64,000 nucleotides of DNA, taken from assembly GCF_018390605.1 (NCBI RefSeq), contig NZ_JAHBGD010000013.1, positions 156,453-220,452 on the forward strand, given 5' to 3'. The DNA is from Ancylobacter defluvii. Its GTDB lineage: Bacteria; Pseudomonadota; Alphaproteobacteria; Rhizobiales; Xanthobacteraceae. The position numbers and the translations under genes were made by a program. This document shows, in pieces, positions 25,516-34,091 of the stretch (its first letter is position 1; each line of letters begins with the position of its first letter). A model generated the notes under the pieces. The model was not told the DNA's origin, did no database searches, and saw only the letters and a program-made list of their open reading frames with translations.

Positions 25516-27078
25516 TCAATCGAGCACCTCGACATGGCCATCGCCGGCCGGGGCGCGCGACGGCGCTTTCATTATCAAGAGCAGCAGCGCGGTCGGCAGC
25601 GTCACCAGCATCATGAACTTGAAGTCGTCGACATAGGCGATGGCCGTAGCCTGCTTGGTGATCTCGGCGTTGAGAGCCGCCAGCGTCGCCGGATTGGCGA
25701 TGTTCCAGAACTGGTAGGCGCCGCCGCTCTGCACCGCGGCATTGAACGGCGTCACATGCTCGGCGATCTGCGCATGCATGATCTGGGTATTCTGCGCCAG
25801 CAGGAACGAGGTGATCGACACGCCGATGGCACTGCCGACATTGCGCACCAGGCTGAACAAGGCGGTGCCGTCGGTGCGCAGCTCCGGCGGTAGCGTGGCG
25901 AAGGCGACGACGGTGAGCGGCGTGAACACCAGGCCCAGCCCCGCCCCCTGAGCGATGCTGTTGATGATCATCGAGCGGGTATCGATGTCCGGCGTCCAGC
26001 CGGTCATCTCCCACAAGCTCCAGGCGATCATCGCGAGGCCGCAGAACATGACGATCCGCGGGTCCATGCGCGACACCAGCCGGCCGCCGATCATCATCGC
26101 GATCATGGTGCCGAAGCCGCGCGGCGCCATCAGCAGGCCGGCCGTCTGCACCGGATAGCCGCCGAGCCGCTGCAGATAGGGGGCGAGCAGTGCCGAGGTG
26201 GCGAGCAGCACCATGCCGATGGCGAACATGATCACCAGCCCGGCAGCGAAATTCCGGTCACGAAACAGGCGTGGGCTGAGGAACGGCTTGTCGTGCGTCG
26301 CCATGTGCACGGTGAAGAGATAGAGGCCGAGCCCGGCCAGCACCGCCTCCACCACGATCTCGGTCGAGCCGAACCAATCGAGCTGCTCGCCGCGGTCGAG
26401 CATCATCTGGAAGGCACCGATGCCGAGCGCCAGCACGCCGAAGCCGACCCAGTCGAAGCGCAGCGCATCGTTGCGGCCCTCGTCCTTCATGAAGACGACA
26501 AGGCCGGCGATGGCGATCAGACCAAAGGGCAGGTTCACGTAGAAAACCCAGCGCCAGTTATAGGCGTCGGTCAGCCAGCCGCCGAGCGTCGGACCGAGGA
26601 TCGGCCCGAGCATGACCCCCATACCCCACACCGCCATCGCCTGCCCGCGCTGGGAGACCGGATAGATGTCCATCATGGTCGCCTGCGACAGCGGCACCAG
26701 CGCCGCGCCGAACACGCCCTGCGCGAGACGGAAGATCACCATCTGGGTGAGCGACTGCGCCACGCCGCACAGCATGGAGGCAATGGTGAAGCCGATCAGG
26801 CTGGCAAGGAATACCGTCTTGCGGCCGAAACGCGCCGAGAGCCAGCCGACCGGCGCCGTCATGATGGCGGCAGCGACGATATAGGAGGTCAGCACCCAGG
26901 TGATCTGATCGGCGGTGGCCGACAGCGAGCCCTGCATATAGGGCAGCGCCACATTGGCGATGGTGGCGTCGAGCGCCTGCATCAGCGTCGCGGTCATCGC
27001 GCAGACGGTGATGATGGTTCGTGTGGCGCCGATGGGACGCGCGGCATCGGCAGCAGGGGCGGCGGCGGACATTCGCAT
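25516..27078 (-). CDS. DHA2-family MFS multidrug efflux permease (EmrB type)
   Basis: Protein of 520 aa with 14 predicted helices. The motifs are those of DHA2/EmrB: LMQALDATIANVALPYMQGS (helix 1), WLSARFGRKTVF (motif A), GVFGAALVPLSQATMMD, and GVMLGPILGPTLGGWLTD (motif C of antiporters). It exports hydrophobic compounds with the neighbouring EmrA-like adaptor through an outer-membrane channel encoded elsewhere. Two start choices, ATG 27078 (MRMSAAAP) and 27072, are equivalent. The adaptor gene lies 120 bases upstream with a perfect 11-bp hairpin in the gap, and a MarR gene precedes both. Confidence 0.93.
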   Translation of the reverse strand: MRMSAAAPAADAARPIGATRTIITVCAMTATLMQALDATIANVALPYMQGSLSATADQITWVLTSYIVAAAIMTAPVGWLSARFGRKTVFLASLIGFTIASMLCGVAQSLTQMVIFRLAQGVFGAALVPLSQATMMDIYPVSQRGQAMAVWGMGVMLGPILGPTLGGWLTDAYNWRWVFYVNLPFGLIAIAGLVVFMKDEGRNDALRFDWVGFGVLALGIGAFQMMLDRGEQLDWFGSTEIVVEAVLAGLGLYLFTVHMATHDKPFLSPRLFRDRNFAAGLVIMFAIGMVLLATSALLAPYLQRLGGYPVQTAGLLMAPRGFGTMIAMMIGGRLVSRMDPRIVMFCGLAMIAWSLWEMTGWTPDIDTRSMIINSIAQGAGLGLVFTPLTVVAFATLPPELRTDGTALFSLVRNVGSAIGVSITSFLLAQNTQIMHAQIAEHVTPFNAAVQSGGAYQFWNIANPATLAALNAEITKQATAIAYVDDFKFMMLVTLPTALLLLIMKAPSRAPAGDGHVEVLD

Positions 27079-27114
27079 GCCTCATGGACCGGCGATCGGC
27101 CGGAAAGCGATGAA

Positions 27115-27155
27115 ACGGGTGGGGTCGCGGGCCTGTGATGCCGAACCCCACCCGT
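27115..27155. promoter_or_regulatory. Perfect 11-bp hairpin between emrA-like and emrB-like genes
   Basis: ACGGGTGGGGT (27115-27125) and ACCCCACCCGT (27145-27155) are exact reverse complements with a 19-base loop. No T-run is seen on the minus strand. It may set the ratio of adaptor to permease through partial termination or mRNA protection. Confidence 0.6.
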
Positions 27156-27198
27156 CTCGACCGGCTGCTTTGGGGGGCGGAAGCAGCCGATGGGAAAC

Positions 27199-28335
27199 CT
27201 AAAGAACGTCGCGCAGGCTGCGCGAATGCCCCGTATCGATCTCGACGAAGGCGCTCATGCCGGCGCGCAGCACCGGGTCTTCAGCCTGATGCGGGACCCG
27301 GATGCGCACCGGCACACGTTGCACGACCTTCACCCAGTTGCCGCTGGCGTTCTGCGCCGGCAGCACCGAGAATTCCGCGCCACTCGCCGGGGCGATGCTG
27401 TCGATGACACCGGTCCAGCGATGCCCGGGATAGGCGTCGATACTGACATCGACGGTGTCGCCGGCCTTCAGATAGGTCAGGTCCGTCTCCTTGATGTTGG
27501 CCTCGACCCACATGTCCTCACTGGAGATCAGCCCCACCGCACCCTGATTGGTAAGTGCCGCAGTGGCCGCGACCAGGTAGAGACCGGGCTGGAGGTTATC
27601 CACCTCGGTCACCGTGCCAGAGAACGGCGCGCGCACCGTGGCATGGTCGAGCTGCCGCTTGGATTCGTCGAACGCCGCCTGCGCCTGCAGATAGAGCGGA
27701 TGCTGCTCAACCACGAGATCGGGCTTGCCACCGAGCTTGGCCAGCAGCACGGAGGCCTGCTGCTTGAGGGAGTCGACCTTGGCGCGATCGGATTCGAGCG
27801 TGAAGCGCGCCTGATCGTAGGACGCCTGCGACAAGGCAGCGGTGTCCTTCACCAGCACCTGATAGCGGTTGAATATCGCCTCATCGTTCTGAACCGTGGC
27901 GGCCGCGGCGGCGACATCGCTCGCCATGCGCTGATAGTCGACCTTCATCGATTCCAGCGTCAGCCGGGTCTGGTCGAGATTGGCCTGCGCATTGCGCACC
28001 GCGATCTCATACTGGCGCGGATCGACGCGGAACAGCACGTCGCCGGCCGCGACCTGCTGCCCTTCCTTGACATCGACATCGCTGACAATCCCCGACACGT
28101 CGGTGGAAACCATCAGCTTGCCGGCACGCACATAGGCGTCGTCGGTCGACACATAGCGCCCGCCGGTCAGCCACACATAGCCGGCACCAAGCGCCACCAC
28201 GGCGATGCCGCCGAGCATCAACGTCGCCCGCCAGCGGCCGCGCCGCTTCGGCACGGGAGCTGGCACAGCCGGCACCACCGGAACGGATTTGGCCTCGGGA
28301 TTCGCAGTGGAAGGCTCTTTGGTACGATCAAGCAT
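27199..28335 (-). CDS. HlyD/EmrA-type membrane fusion protein
   Basis: Protein of 378 aa: a short cytoplasmic tail, one N-terminal helix (LMLGGIAVVALGAGYVWLTGG, about 39-59), then a periplasmic adaptor. The half-lipoyl motifs are VSTDVSGIVSDVDVKEGQQV (about 77-96) and VRAPFSGTVTEVDNLQPGLY (about 245), with a helical hairpin between them. Opening residues YVSTDDAYVRAG after the helix are typical of EmrA. It couples the downstream MFS pump to an outer-membrane channel. It lies nine bases after a MarR gene on the same strand, forming a marR-emrA-emrB operon. Confidence 0.93.
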   Translation of the reverse strand: MLDRTKEPSTANPEAKSVPVVPAVPAPVPKRRGRWRATLMLGGIAVVALGAGYVWLTGGRYVSTDDAYVRAGKLMVSTDVSGIVSDVDVKEGQQVAAGDVLFRVDPRQYEIAVRNAQANLDQTRLTLESMKVDYQRMASDVAAAAATVQNDEAIFNRYQVLVKDTAALSQASYDQARFTLESDRAKVDSLKQQASVLLAKLGGKPDLVVEQHPLYLQAQAAFDESKRQLDHATVRAPFSGTVTEVDNLQPGLYLVAATAALTNQGAVGLISSEDMWVEANIKETDLTYLKAGDTVDVSIDAYPGHRWTGVIDSIAPASGAEFSVLPAQNASGNWVKVVQRVPVRIRVPHQAEDPVLRAGMSAFVEIDTGHSRSLRDVL

Positions 28336-28344
28336 GGGACGGTC

Positions 28345-28812
28345 TCACGGGGCGGCATCCGGCGGGCATGCCGCGCGGCTGTCGCAGGTCAGATTCGCTT
28401 TCATCAGGCCGAGGGTCGCCTCGATGCTGGCGAGCGCCTCCGGCGTCACGCTGGTCCCGATGAGCTGGGCCACCATCTCTTTGCGGGCGCGGGCAATCTC
28501 TTCGAGGATCGGTTTGGCCGCCGGCAGCAGATGCAGACGCCAAACCCGCCGGTCCTGCGGATCATGCCGACGCTCGACGAACCCGCGCGCCTGCAGGCGA
28601 TCGACCAGCCGGGCGACAGTGATCGGCTCGACCTCGATAAGCTGAGCCAGCTCGTTCTGGGTCATGCCCGGCGAACGCTCCAGCTTCAGCAGAATGACCC
28701 ACTGCGCCCGCGTCATGTCGTAGGCGCGTGCCCGCTGATCGAACTTGGTGCGCATCAGATGCGCCAGCTCGTGCAGCAGCGACAAAAAATCGTAATCGGG
28801 TTGGCACGTCAT
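28345..28812 (-). CDS. MarR-family transcriptional regulator
   Basis: Winged-helix regulator of 155 aa. The DNA-binding part reads MTQNELAQLIEVEPITVARLVDRLQARGFVERRHDPQDRRVW (about residues 50-91 across the recognition helix and wing), flanked by dimerization helices. Two Cys residues near the C-terminus (LTCDSRAACPP) could sense oxidants or electrophiles, though this is only a guess. It starts the marR-emrA-emrB operon and is divergent from an Old Yellow Enzyme gene. A perfect 14-bp palindrome lies in the shared promoter region, so it probably represses both directions until an aromatic or electrophilic ligand binds. Confidence 0.92.
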   Translation of the reverse strand: MTCQPDYDFLSLLHELAHLMRTKFDQRARAYDMTRAQWVILLKLERSPGMTQNELAQLIEVEPITVARLVDRLQARGFVERRHDPQDRRVWRLHLLPAAKPILEEIARARKEMVAQLIGTSVTPEALASIEATLGLMKANLTCDSRAACPPDAAP

Positions 28813-28833
28813 GTTTCACCTACGCGACACAAT

Positions 28834-28847
28834 ATAACGCGCGTTAT
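28834..28847. promoter_or_regulatory. Perfect palindrome ATAACGCGCGTTAT, likely MarR operator
   Basis: This 14-bp perfect palindrome lies 22 bases before the marR ATG (28812) and 124 bases before the Old Yellow Enzyme start, in the AT-rich divergent promoter region. Size, symmetry and position fit an autoregulatory MarR site. The regulator-site link is inference. Confidence 0.6.
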
Positions 28848-28970
28848 TATCACCTGCAATATGGTACGCTCTGCTACTAAAGCAGTAGCCGACTATGCCC
28901 TTCGCATCTCTGGTGCGGTGCACACCGGTATCTATCTGAGCAAGGAAACCCCTGTTCGAGGACCTCTCGC

Positions 28971-30062
28971 ATGACTGCCTCGCTTTTCGACCCCTATCGC
29001 CTCGGTGGCATCACGCTCACCAGCCGCGTCGTCATGGCGCCGCTCACCCGCAACCGCGCGATCGCGGGTACCGTGCCCAATCCGTTGTCGGTGAAGTATT
29101 ACGCCCAGCGCGCAACCGCCGGCCTCATCGTGACCGAGGCTACCCAGGTCTCCGACACCGCCCAGGGCTATCAGGACACGCCCGGCCTGCACACGGCGGC
29201 GCAGATCGAAGGCTGGAAGCCGATCACCGAGGCCGTGCACGCCAAGGGCGGCCACATCTTCGTGCAGCTCTGGCATGTAGGGCGGGTATCGCACCGCTCG
29301 CTGCAGCCGGGCGGCGCGGCGCCGCTTGCTCCTTCCGCCATCCGCGCCGAGACCAAGACCTATGTGAACAACCAGTTCCTGGAGGTCGACGAGCCCCGCG
29401 CCCTGGAAACTCATGAAATCCCCGGCATCGTCGACGATTTCCGCAAGGCGGCCGCCAACGCCATTGCCGCCGGCTTCGACGGCGTGGAAATCCATGCCGC
29501 CAACGGCTATCTCATCGACCAGTTCCTGCGCGACGGTGCCAATCAGCGCACCGACCAGTATGGCGGCTCCATCGAGAACCGTACCCGCTTCCTGAAGGAA
29601 GTGATGGAGGCGGTTATCGGCGAGATCGGCGCCGATCGTACCGGCGTGCGCCTTTCGCCGGTCACACCGGCCAACGGCCTTACCGACAGCGACCCGGCCG
29701 CATTGTTCGCGCATGTGATGGATGTGGTGGAGAAGCTCGGGCCGGTCTACGTGCACATGATCGAGGGTGCCACCGGCGGACCGCGCGACATCGTGCCCGG
29801 CTTCGATTTCGAGGCGTTGCACAAGCGCTTCAGCCGTACCTGGATGGTGAATAACGGCTACGACAAGGCCCTGGCGGAGCAGGTGGTGGCTTCCGGCAAG
29901 GCAGATCTGGTCGCCTTCGGCAAGCCGTTCATCTCTTCGCCCGACGCGGTAGAGCGGCTGAAGCGGAACGCGCCCTTCAACGACCTCGACCGCGATCATC
30001 TCTATGGCGGCGGCGAAAAGGGCTACACCGACTATCCGACGCTGGAAGCCGCCGGCACCTGA
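28971..30062 (+). CDS. NADH:flavin oxidoreductase, Old Yellow Enzyme (NemA type)
   Basis: FMN-dependent ene-reductase of 363 aa. Family motifs are LFDPYRLGGITLTSRVVMAP at the N-terminus, GHIFVQLWHVGRVSHRSLQP, the catalytic region FDGVEIHAANGYLIDQFLRD (H-x-x-N substrate ligands) and DQYGGSIENRTRFLKEV. It reduces activated C=C bonds or nitro groups of electrophiles such as N-ethylmaleimide. Full length. It is transcribed divergently from a marR-emrAB operon, so the locus pairs chemical reduction and efflux of the same class of compound. An intrinsic terminator follows. Confidence 0.93.
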   Translation: MTASLFDPYRLGGITLTSRVVMAPLTRNRAIAGTVPNPLSVKYYAQRATAGLIVTEATQVSDTAQGYQDTPGLHTAAQIEGWKPITEAVHAKGGHIFVQLWHVGRVSHRSLQPGGAAPLAPSAIRAETKTYVNNQFLEVDEPRALETHEIPGIVDDFRKAAANAIAAGFDGVEIHAANGYLIDQFLRDGANQRTDQYGGSIENRTRFLKEVMEAVIGEIGADRTGVRLSPVTPANGLTDSDPAALFAHVMDVVEKLGPVYVHMIEGATGGPRDIVPGFDFEALHKRFSRTWMVNNGYDKALAEQVVASGKADLVAFGKPFISSPDAVERLKRNAPFNDLDRDHLYGGGEKGYTDYPTLEAAGT

Positions 30063-30076
30063 GAGCTGTAAACACG

Positions 30077-30105
30077 AAGGGCCGCCCGGAAGAGCGGCCC
30101 TTCTC
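30077..30105 (+). terminator. Intrinsic terminator after the Old Yellow Enzyme gene
   Basis: AAGGGCCGC (30077-30085), 8-base loop, GCGGCCCTT (30094-30102), then CTCC. Perfect 9-bp stem 14 bases after the stop codon, between convergent genes, so it may serve both. Confidence 0.8.
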
Positions 30106-30126
30106 CATTGAACGATGCGTGATGGT

Positions 30127-31092
30127 TCAGGCCGCAGCGGGCTCGGACGGCGGCACCTGAGGCTCCGACGGCGGAGCCTCCGACCCCTCGGACACCAATG
30201 GATCAGACTCGGCGTCCGGTTGCACCAAACGCACGGACACGTCGACGGTCATCCCGAGATAATCACCGACCAGCCCGGTAAAGCCGCCGGATACCGGCAC
30301 CGCCTGGGCGGGGTCGCGGGTCACCGCCACGCGGATCAGGTTGTCCGCGGCAATCGACCCGTTGGTGGGATCGAACTCGATCCAGCCCGCGCCCGGCAGA
30401 TAGATATCTGCCCAGGCATGGGTGGCACCGGCGCCGACGATGCCGGCATTGTCGCCGTCGAGTGCCGGATCATACAGATAGCCGGTAACGAAACGAGCAC
30501 CGAAGCCAAGCGAACGCACCGCCTCGATCAGCAACAGCGCGAAATCCCGGCACGATCCGGAACCGAGCCGCAACGTCTCCAGCGGTGGCTGAGTGCCCTG
30601 CTCGTGCCGCACCTGATAGGCGAAACCGGTATGGATGCCGGCGTTGATGTCGGCCAGCAGCGCCATGGTGTCGGTCGGCCGGCTGGCGATGAAGCTCTTG
30701 GCCCAGGCCTCCAGCTCGCCGTTCGGATCGGGATAGTGGCATTCGAGCATGCGGCCGAGATCGGTGCGGTCGTCGGTCGAATAGACGAAGGGGTAGATTT
30801 TCGCCCCCTCCTCCACCTCGAAGTTCGGCGTGCCCATGCCGTAGCGCTCGATGGTCAGCAGACTCTCGACCTTCAATTCGTTCGACGGCTCGATAAAATC
30901 CACCACCGCGACCGAATTGCCGAACACGTCGTGCATCCAGCGGACATTGCCGTGCGGCCACAGCGTCAACTCGGCGCCGACAAGACGCAGGTCGTGGCTG
31001 TCGCGGGGACGCAGCATCAGGCGATGCGGCTGGAACACCACCGGATTGGCATAGGTGTAGTGCGTGACGTGACGCACAGTGAGAGTTTGCAT
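30127..31092 (-). CDS. Transglutaminase-like family protein
   Basis: Protein of 321 aa with the bacterial transglutaminase N-terminal beta domain (LTVRHVTHYTYANPVVFQPHR, residues about 3-85) and a papain-like transglutaminase core. The catalytic triad is visible: Cys in LGSGSCRDFALLLIEAVRSLG (about 177), His in GATHAWADIYLPGAGW (about 222) and Asp in EFDPTNG (about 238). The C-terminus is Pro/Glu-rich (SEAPPSEPQVPPSEP). No signal peptide is seen, so it is cytoplasmic. Relatives are thought to be proteases or peptide-crosslinking enzymes; the substrate is unknown. A small membrane protein gene lies 26 bases upstream on the same strand. Confidence 0.9.
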   Translation of the reverse strand: MQTLTVRHVTHYTYANPVVFQPHRLMLRPRDSHDLRLVGAELTLWPHGNVRWMHDVFGNSVAVVDFIEPSNELKVESLLTIERYGMGTPNFEVEEGAKIYPFVYSTDDRTDLGRMLECHYPDPNGELEAWAKSFIASRPTDTMALLADINAGIHTGFAYQVRHEQGTQPPLETLRLGSGSCRDFALLLIEAVRSLGFGARFVTGYLYDPALDGDNAGIVGAGATHAWADIYLPGAGWIEFDPTNGSIAADNLIRVAVTRDPAQAVPVSGGFTGLVGDYLGMTVDVSVRLVQPDAESDPLVSEGSEAPPSEPQVPPSEPAAA

Positions 31093-31118
31093 GCAGGCAC
31101 TTCCTTGCGGATCGGCGA

Positions 31119-31391
31119 TCAGCGTGACAGCAAACGACCGACCAGAAAACCGGTGATGCCGACGGCGATCAATGCGTTGAAGGAATATTTTCGCTCCGGC
31201 AGCCCGGCAGCACGCTCACGCGGCGGCGCATTGAGGATCACATCGTCTGGCACCGCCATATCCGGCAGCGCCGAGACCACGTCCTCGGAGGACCGGGGGG
31301 CTCGGGCGGCAGCCGCACGGGAACGCGGATTGCGCGGGAGCCGCCTCTTCGCGCTGGCATCGGCTATGTTCGAGGTGTCGGGCTTGGCCAT
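31119..31391 (-). CDS. Small protein with a C-terminal membrane anchor
   Basis: Protein of 90 aa: a basic, disordered N-terminus rich in Arg, Ala and Pro, then a C-terminal hydrophobic segment (FNALIAVGITGFLVGRLLSR, last 20 residues) that would tail-anchor it in the inner membrane. The ATG at 31391 has AGGAGAG seven bases upstream, which supports translation. No family is recognised. It sits 26 bases before the transglutaminase gene and may be co-transcribed with it. Hyphomicrobiales often carry similar small DUF-type proteins. Confidence 0.65.
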   Translation of the reverse strand: MAKPDTSNIADASAKRRLPRNPRSRAAAARAPRSSEDVVSALPDMAVPDDVILNAPPRERAAGLPERKYSFNALIAVGITGFLVGRLLSR

Positions 31392-31455
31392 CGCCGCTCT
31401 CCTGTGCTGAACAGATTCGACGCCACAACGCGCGAGACAATGTTTGGTTCGCCGT

Positions 31456-31770
31456 TCAGCGGCGGCCGGAAATGAACGCGACGACTTCCGTCGGGCCTTG
31501 CGCATGGAAAAGTTCGATGCGCCGGCCACCGCAAATGTCGCAGCGCAGCTGGGTTCTCGTCGTACCCGATGGGTCTGGGAGCGCTTGCAACTGCTCGCTG
31601 CGCCCGAGGATGGACCGCCGCCCGCAACGCAGGCAACGGGCACATAGCGTCCCGGTATCGTGAATGTGCTGGGTCTCCCAAGATGTGAGCCGACGGAATT
31701 CAGAAGCCGCGCATGGTAGCTGAACGGGCAGCCCGCGCCTATCGCGCAAAAACAGTGTGGCTGCTGACAT
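31456..31770 (-). CDS. Hypothetical zinc-ribbon-like protein
   Basis: Protein of 104 aa with two Cys pairs, LCARCLRCGRR (about residues 43-53) and LRCDICGGRRIE (about 75-86), spaced as in zinc ribbons. The rest resembles no family I know. The ATG at 31770 is inferred; the frame is open to 31842 and there is no convincing Shine-Dalgarno. It ends 64 bases before the small membrane-anchored protein gene and starts next to tRNA-Lys. It could bind nucleic acid or a protein partner. Existence is moderately supported by the conserved-looking Cys pattern only. Confidence 0.5.
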   Translation of the reverse strand: MSAATLFLRDRRGLPVQLPCAASEFRRLTSWETQHIHDTGTLCARCLRCGRRSILGRSEQLQALPDPSGTTRTQLRCDICGGRRIELFHAQGPTEVVAFISGRR

Positions 31771-31830
31771 GCCGACAGGCGGCGAGGATCCCGGGTCAGG
31801 CCAACCGAAGCGGCATGGAGGGCTTGCGGT

Positions 31831-31906
<76 letters not shown>

Positions 31907-31996
31907 GACCGGGGTGCGTCGACGAGGAGGTTTCACTCGCGAGCGGCGGTCGTGTACCAAAGCTACCCGGGCCTGTCTACCGGCCCGGGTACTTTT

Positions 31997-33496
31997 TCAC
32001 TCTTTAAATGCCTCTTCGCGCTTCTTACGCACAGAAGGCAGCAGCACCACCGCCAGAGCCAGTACCGCCATCGCCAGCATCACCGCCGAGAGCGGACGGG
32101 TGACGAACACCGTCGGATCGCCGCGCGAGATCAGCATGGCACGGCGCAGATACTCCTCCAGCATCGGCCCGATGATGAAGCCGAGCAGCAGCGGCGCCGG
32201 TTCGCAGTCGAGCTTGACGAGCAGGTAGCCGAACACGCCGAACGCCGCCATCGCATAGACGTCGTAGACGTTGTTGTTCACGCTGTAGACGCCGATGCAG
32301 CAGAAGCCGATGATCAGCGGGAACAGGATGTGGTACGGCACCGTGAGCAGCCGTACCCACATGCCGATCAGCGGCAGGTTCAGGATCACCAGCATCAGAT
32401 TGCCGAGCCACATGGAGGCGATAAGCCCCCAGAACAGATTCGGCTGCTCGTTCACCACGTTGGGGCCGGGCACGATGCCCTGGATGATCAAGGCGCCGAT
32501 CATCAGCGCCATCACCGGATTGGACGGAATGCCGAGCGTCAGCATGGGGATGAAGGACGTCTGCGCACCGGCATTGTTGGCGCTTTCCGGCCCCGCAACG
32601 CCCTCGATCGCTCCCTTGCCGAACTGCTCCGGATATTTCGATACCCGCTTCTCGATCGAATAGGCCGCGAAGGAGGAAAGCATGGCGCCGCCGCCCGGAA
32701 GGATGCCGAGGAAAGAGCCGAGCACCGTGCCACGCAGCACCGGCGCTATGATCCGCTTGAAGTCCTCCTTGGTCAGCAGCAGCCCCTTGACCTTCTGCAC
32801 CAGCACGGAACGGCCGTGCTCATCCTCGAGGTTGCGGATGATTTCCACCATGCCGAACAGGCCCATGGCCAGCGCCACGAACTCGATACCGTCGGCGAGT
32901 TCGATGAGGTCGAAGGTGAAGCGCGGAGTGCCGGTGTAGACGTCCTGACCCGACAACCCGAGCAGAATGCCGAGCACCACCATCGCCAGCGCCTTTACCA
33001 CCGAGCCGGAGGCCAGCGACACCGAAGCCACAAGTCCCAGAACCATCAGCGAAAAATATTCCGGCGGCCCGAATTTCAACGCCACGTCGGCGAGCGGCGG
33101 GGCGAAGACGGCAAGCAGGAAGGTCGCGACAGAGCCGGCGAAGAAGGAACCGAGCGCTGCGGTGGCGAGCGCCGCCCCTGCGCGTCCCTGCCGCGCCATC
33201 TGATAGCCGTCGATGGCGGTGACCACCGAGGAGCTCTCGCCGGGCAGGTTGATCAGGATGGCGGTGGTCGAGCCCCCATACTGCGCGCCGTAATAGATGC
33301 CCGAGAGCATGATGAGCGCCGCCACTGGCGGCAAGCCGAAGGTGATCGGCAGCAGCATGGCGATGGTCGGAACCGGACCGAGGCCCGGTAGCACCCCGAT
33401 CAGCGTGCCGAGCAGAACGCCGAGGAAACAGTAGAACAGGTTCTGGAAGGTGAAGGCGACCGAGAAGCCGAGGGCCAGATGATCGAATATTTCCAT
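31997..33496 (-). CDS. tctA: Tripartite tricarboxylate transporter large permease
   Basis: TctA-family membrane protein of 499 aa with about 12 helices. Signatures are LLGTLIGVLPGLGPVPTIAM (about 25-44), the second-half counterpart GTVLGSFLGILPGGGAMLSSF, and GIYYGAQYGGSTTAILINLPGE. It imports citrate-like tri- or dicarboxylates, driven by an ion gradient, using a periplasmic TctC protein. It is the last gene of a tctC-tctB-tctA operon (15 bases after tctB). The specific substrate is unknown. Confidence 0.95.
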   Translation of the reverse strand: MEIFDHLALGFSVAFTFQNLFYCFLGVLLGTLIGVLPGLGPVPTIAMLLPITFGLPPVAALIMLSGIYYGAQYGGSTTAILINLPGESSSVVTAIDGYQMARQGRAGAALATAALGSFFAGSVATFLLAVFAPPLADVALKFGPPEYFSLMVLGLVASVSLASGSVVKALAMVVLGILLGLSGQDVYTGTPRFTFDLIELADGIEFVALAMGLFGMVEIIRNLEDEHGRSVLVQKVKGLLLTKEDFKRIIAPVLRGTVLGSFLGILPGGGAMLSSFAAYSIEKRVSKYPEQFGKGAIEGVAGPESANNAGAQTSFIPMLTLGIPSNPVMALMIGALIIQGIVPGPNVVNEQPNLFWGLIASMWLGNLMLVILNLPLIGMWVRLLTVPYHILFPLIIGFCCIGVYSVNNNVYDVYAMAAFGVFGYLLVKLDCEPAPLLLGFIIGPMLEEYLRRAMLISRGDPTVFVTRPLSAVMLAMAVLALAVVLLPSVRKKREEAFKE

Positions 33497-33511
33497 AGAC
33501 TTAGCCTCCGA

Positions 33512-33997
33512 TCAATAGCCACCCAGCCAAGGGCCGAGCATGGGAAGCGGCAGACCGAGGCCATGGACGAACACCGCCCAGGCGAACAGGACCATAACCG
33601 CTGCCATGGCGGCTCCGCTGACGAGGGTGAACCGGCGGCTGGCGGCGGAGGAGATGAACACCGCCAGCCCGATCGCCGGACCGAGGCCGAGCGGACGCAC
33701 CGCCAGACCGAAGAGCACCACCGAGACGGTGATGAGAATCATCCCCTGCCAAGGTATCGCGATCCGCCGGGCGTCCTCGTCGACCTCCACGTCACCGCGA
33801 AAAGCCAGGCCGGTGAGAAGTACGATGAGGCCAAGTGCGGCCAGAATTCCGCACAGGACCAGCGGGAAGTAGCCCGGCCCCATCCGGATCGCCCGGCCGA
33901 TCGGCAGATCGGCTCCGAGCCAGGCAAACCAGGCGGCCAGGAAGATGAGCAGCAACCCGGTGACGACGTCCTTCGGGCTTCGGACAAAGCGACCCAT
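33512..33997 (-). CDS. tctB: Tripartite tricarboxylate transporter small permease
   Basis: Protein of 161 aa with four predicted helices (for example VVTGLLLIFLAAWFAWLGADL and IVLLTGLAF), preserving the TctB IGRAIRMGPGYFPLVLCGIL motif. It is the small membrane subunit of the TTT transporter, between the TctC binding protein and the TctA permease genes. The ATG at 33997 is preceded by GAGG; the open frame to 34228 overlaps the end of tctC and is not family-like. Confidence 0.9.
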   Translation of the reverse strand: MGRFVRSPKDVVTGLLLIFLAAWFAWLGADLPIGRAIRMGPGYFPLVLCGILAALGLIVLLTGLAFRGDVEVDEDARRIAIPWQGMILITVSVVLFGLAVRPLGLGPAIGLAVFISSAASRRFTLVSGAAMAAVMVLFAWAVFVHGLGLPLPMLGPWLGGY

Positions 33998-34091
33998 GCG
34001 GAACCTCGCGATGATGTAAGGCGACACCCGTCCGGCCTCCTGCCCCAGGGGCAGGCGGACGGACGGGGAGACGAGGGTCAGGAAATCCGGA

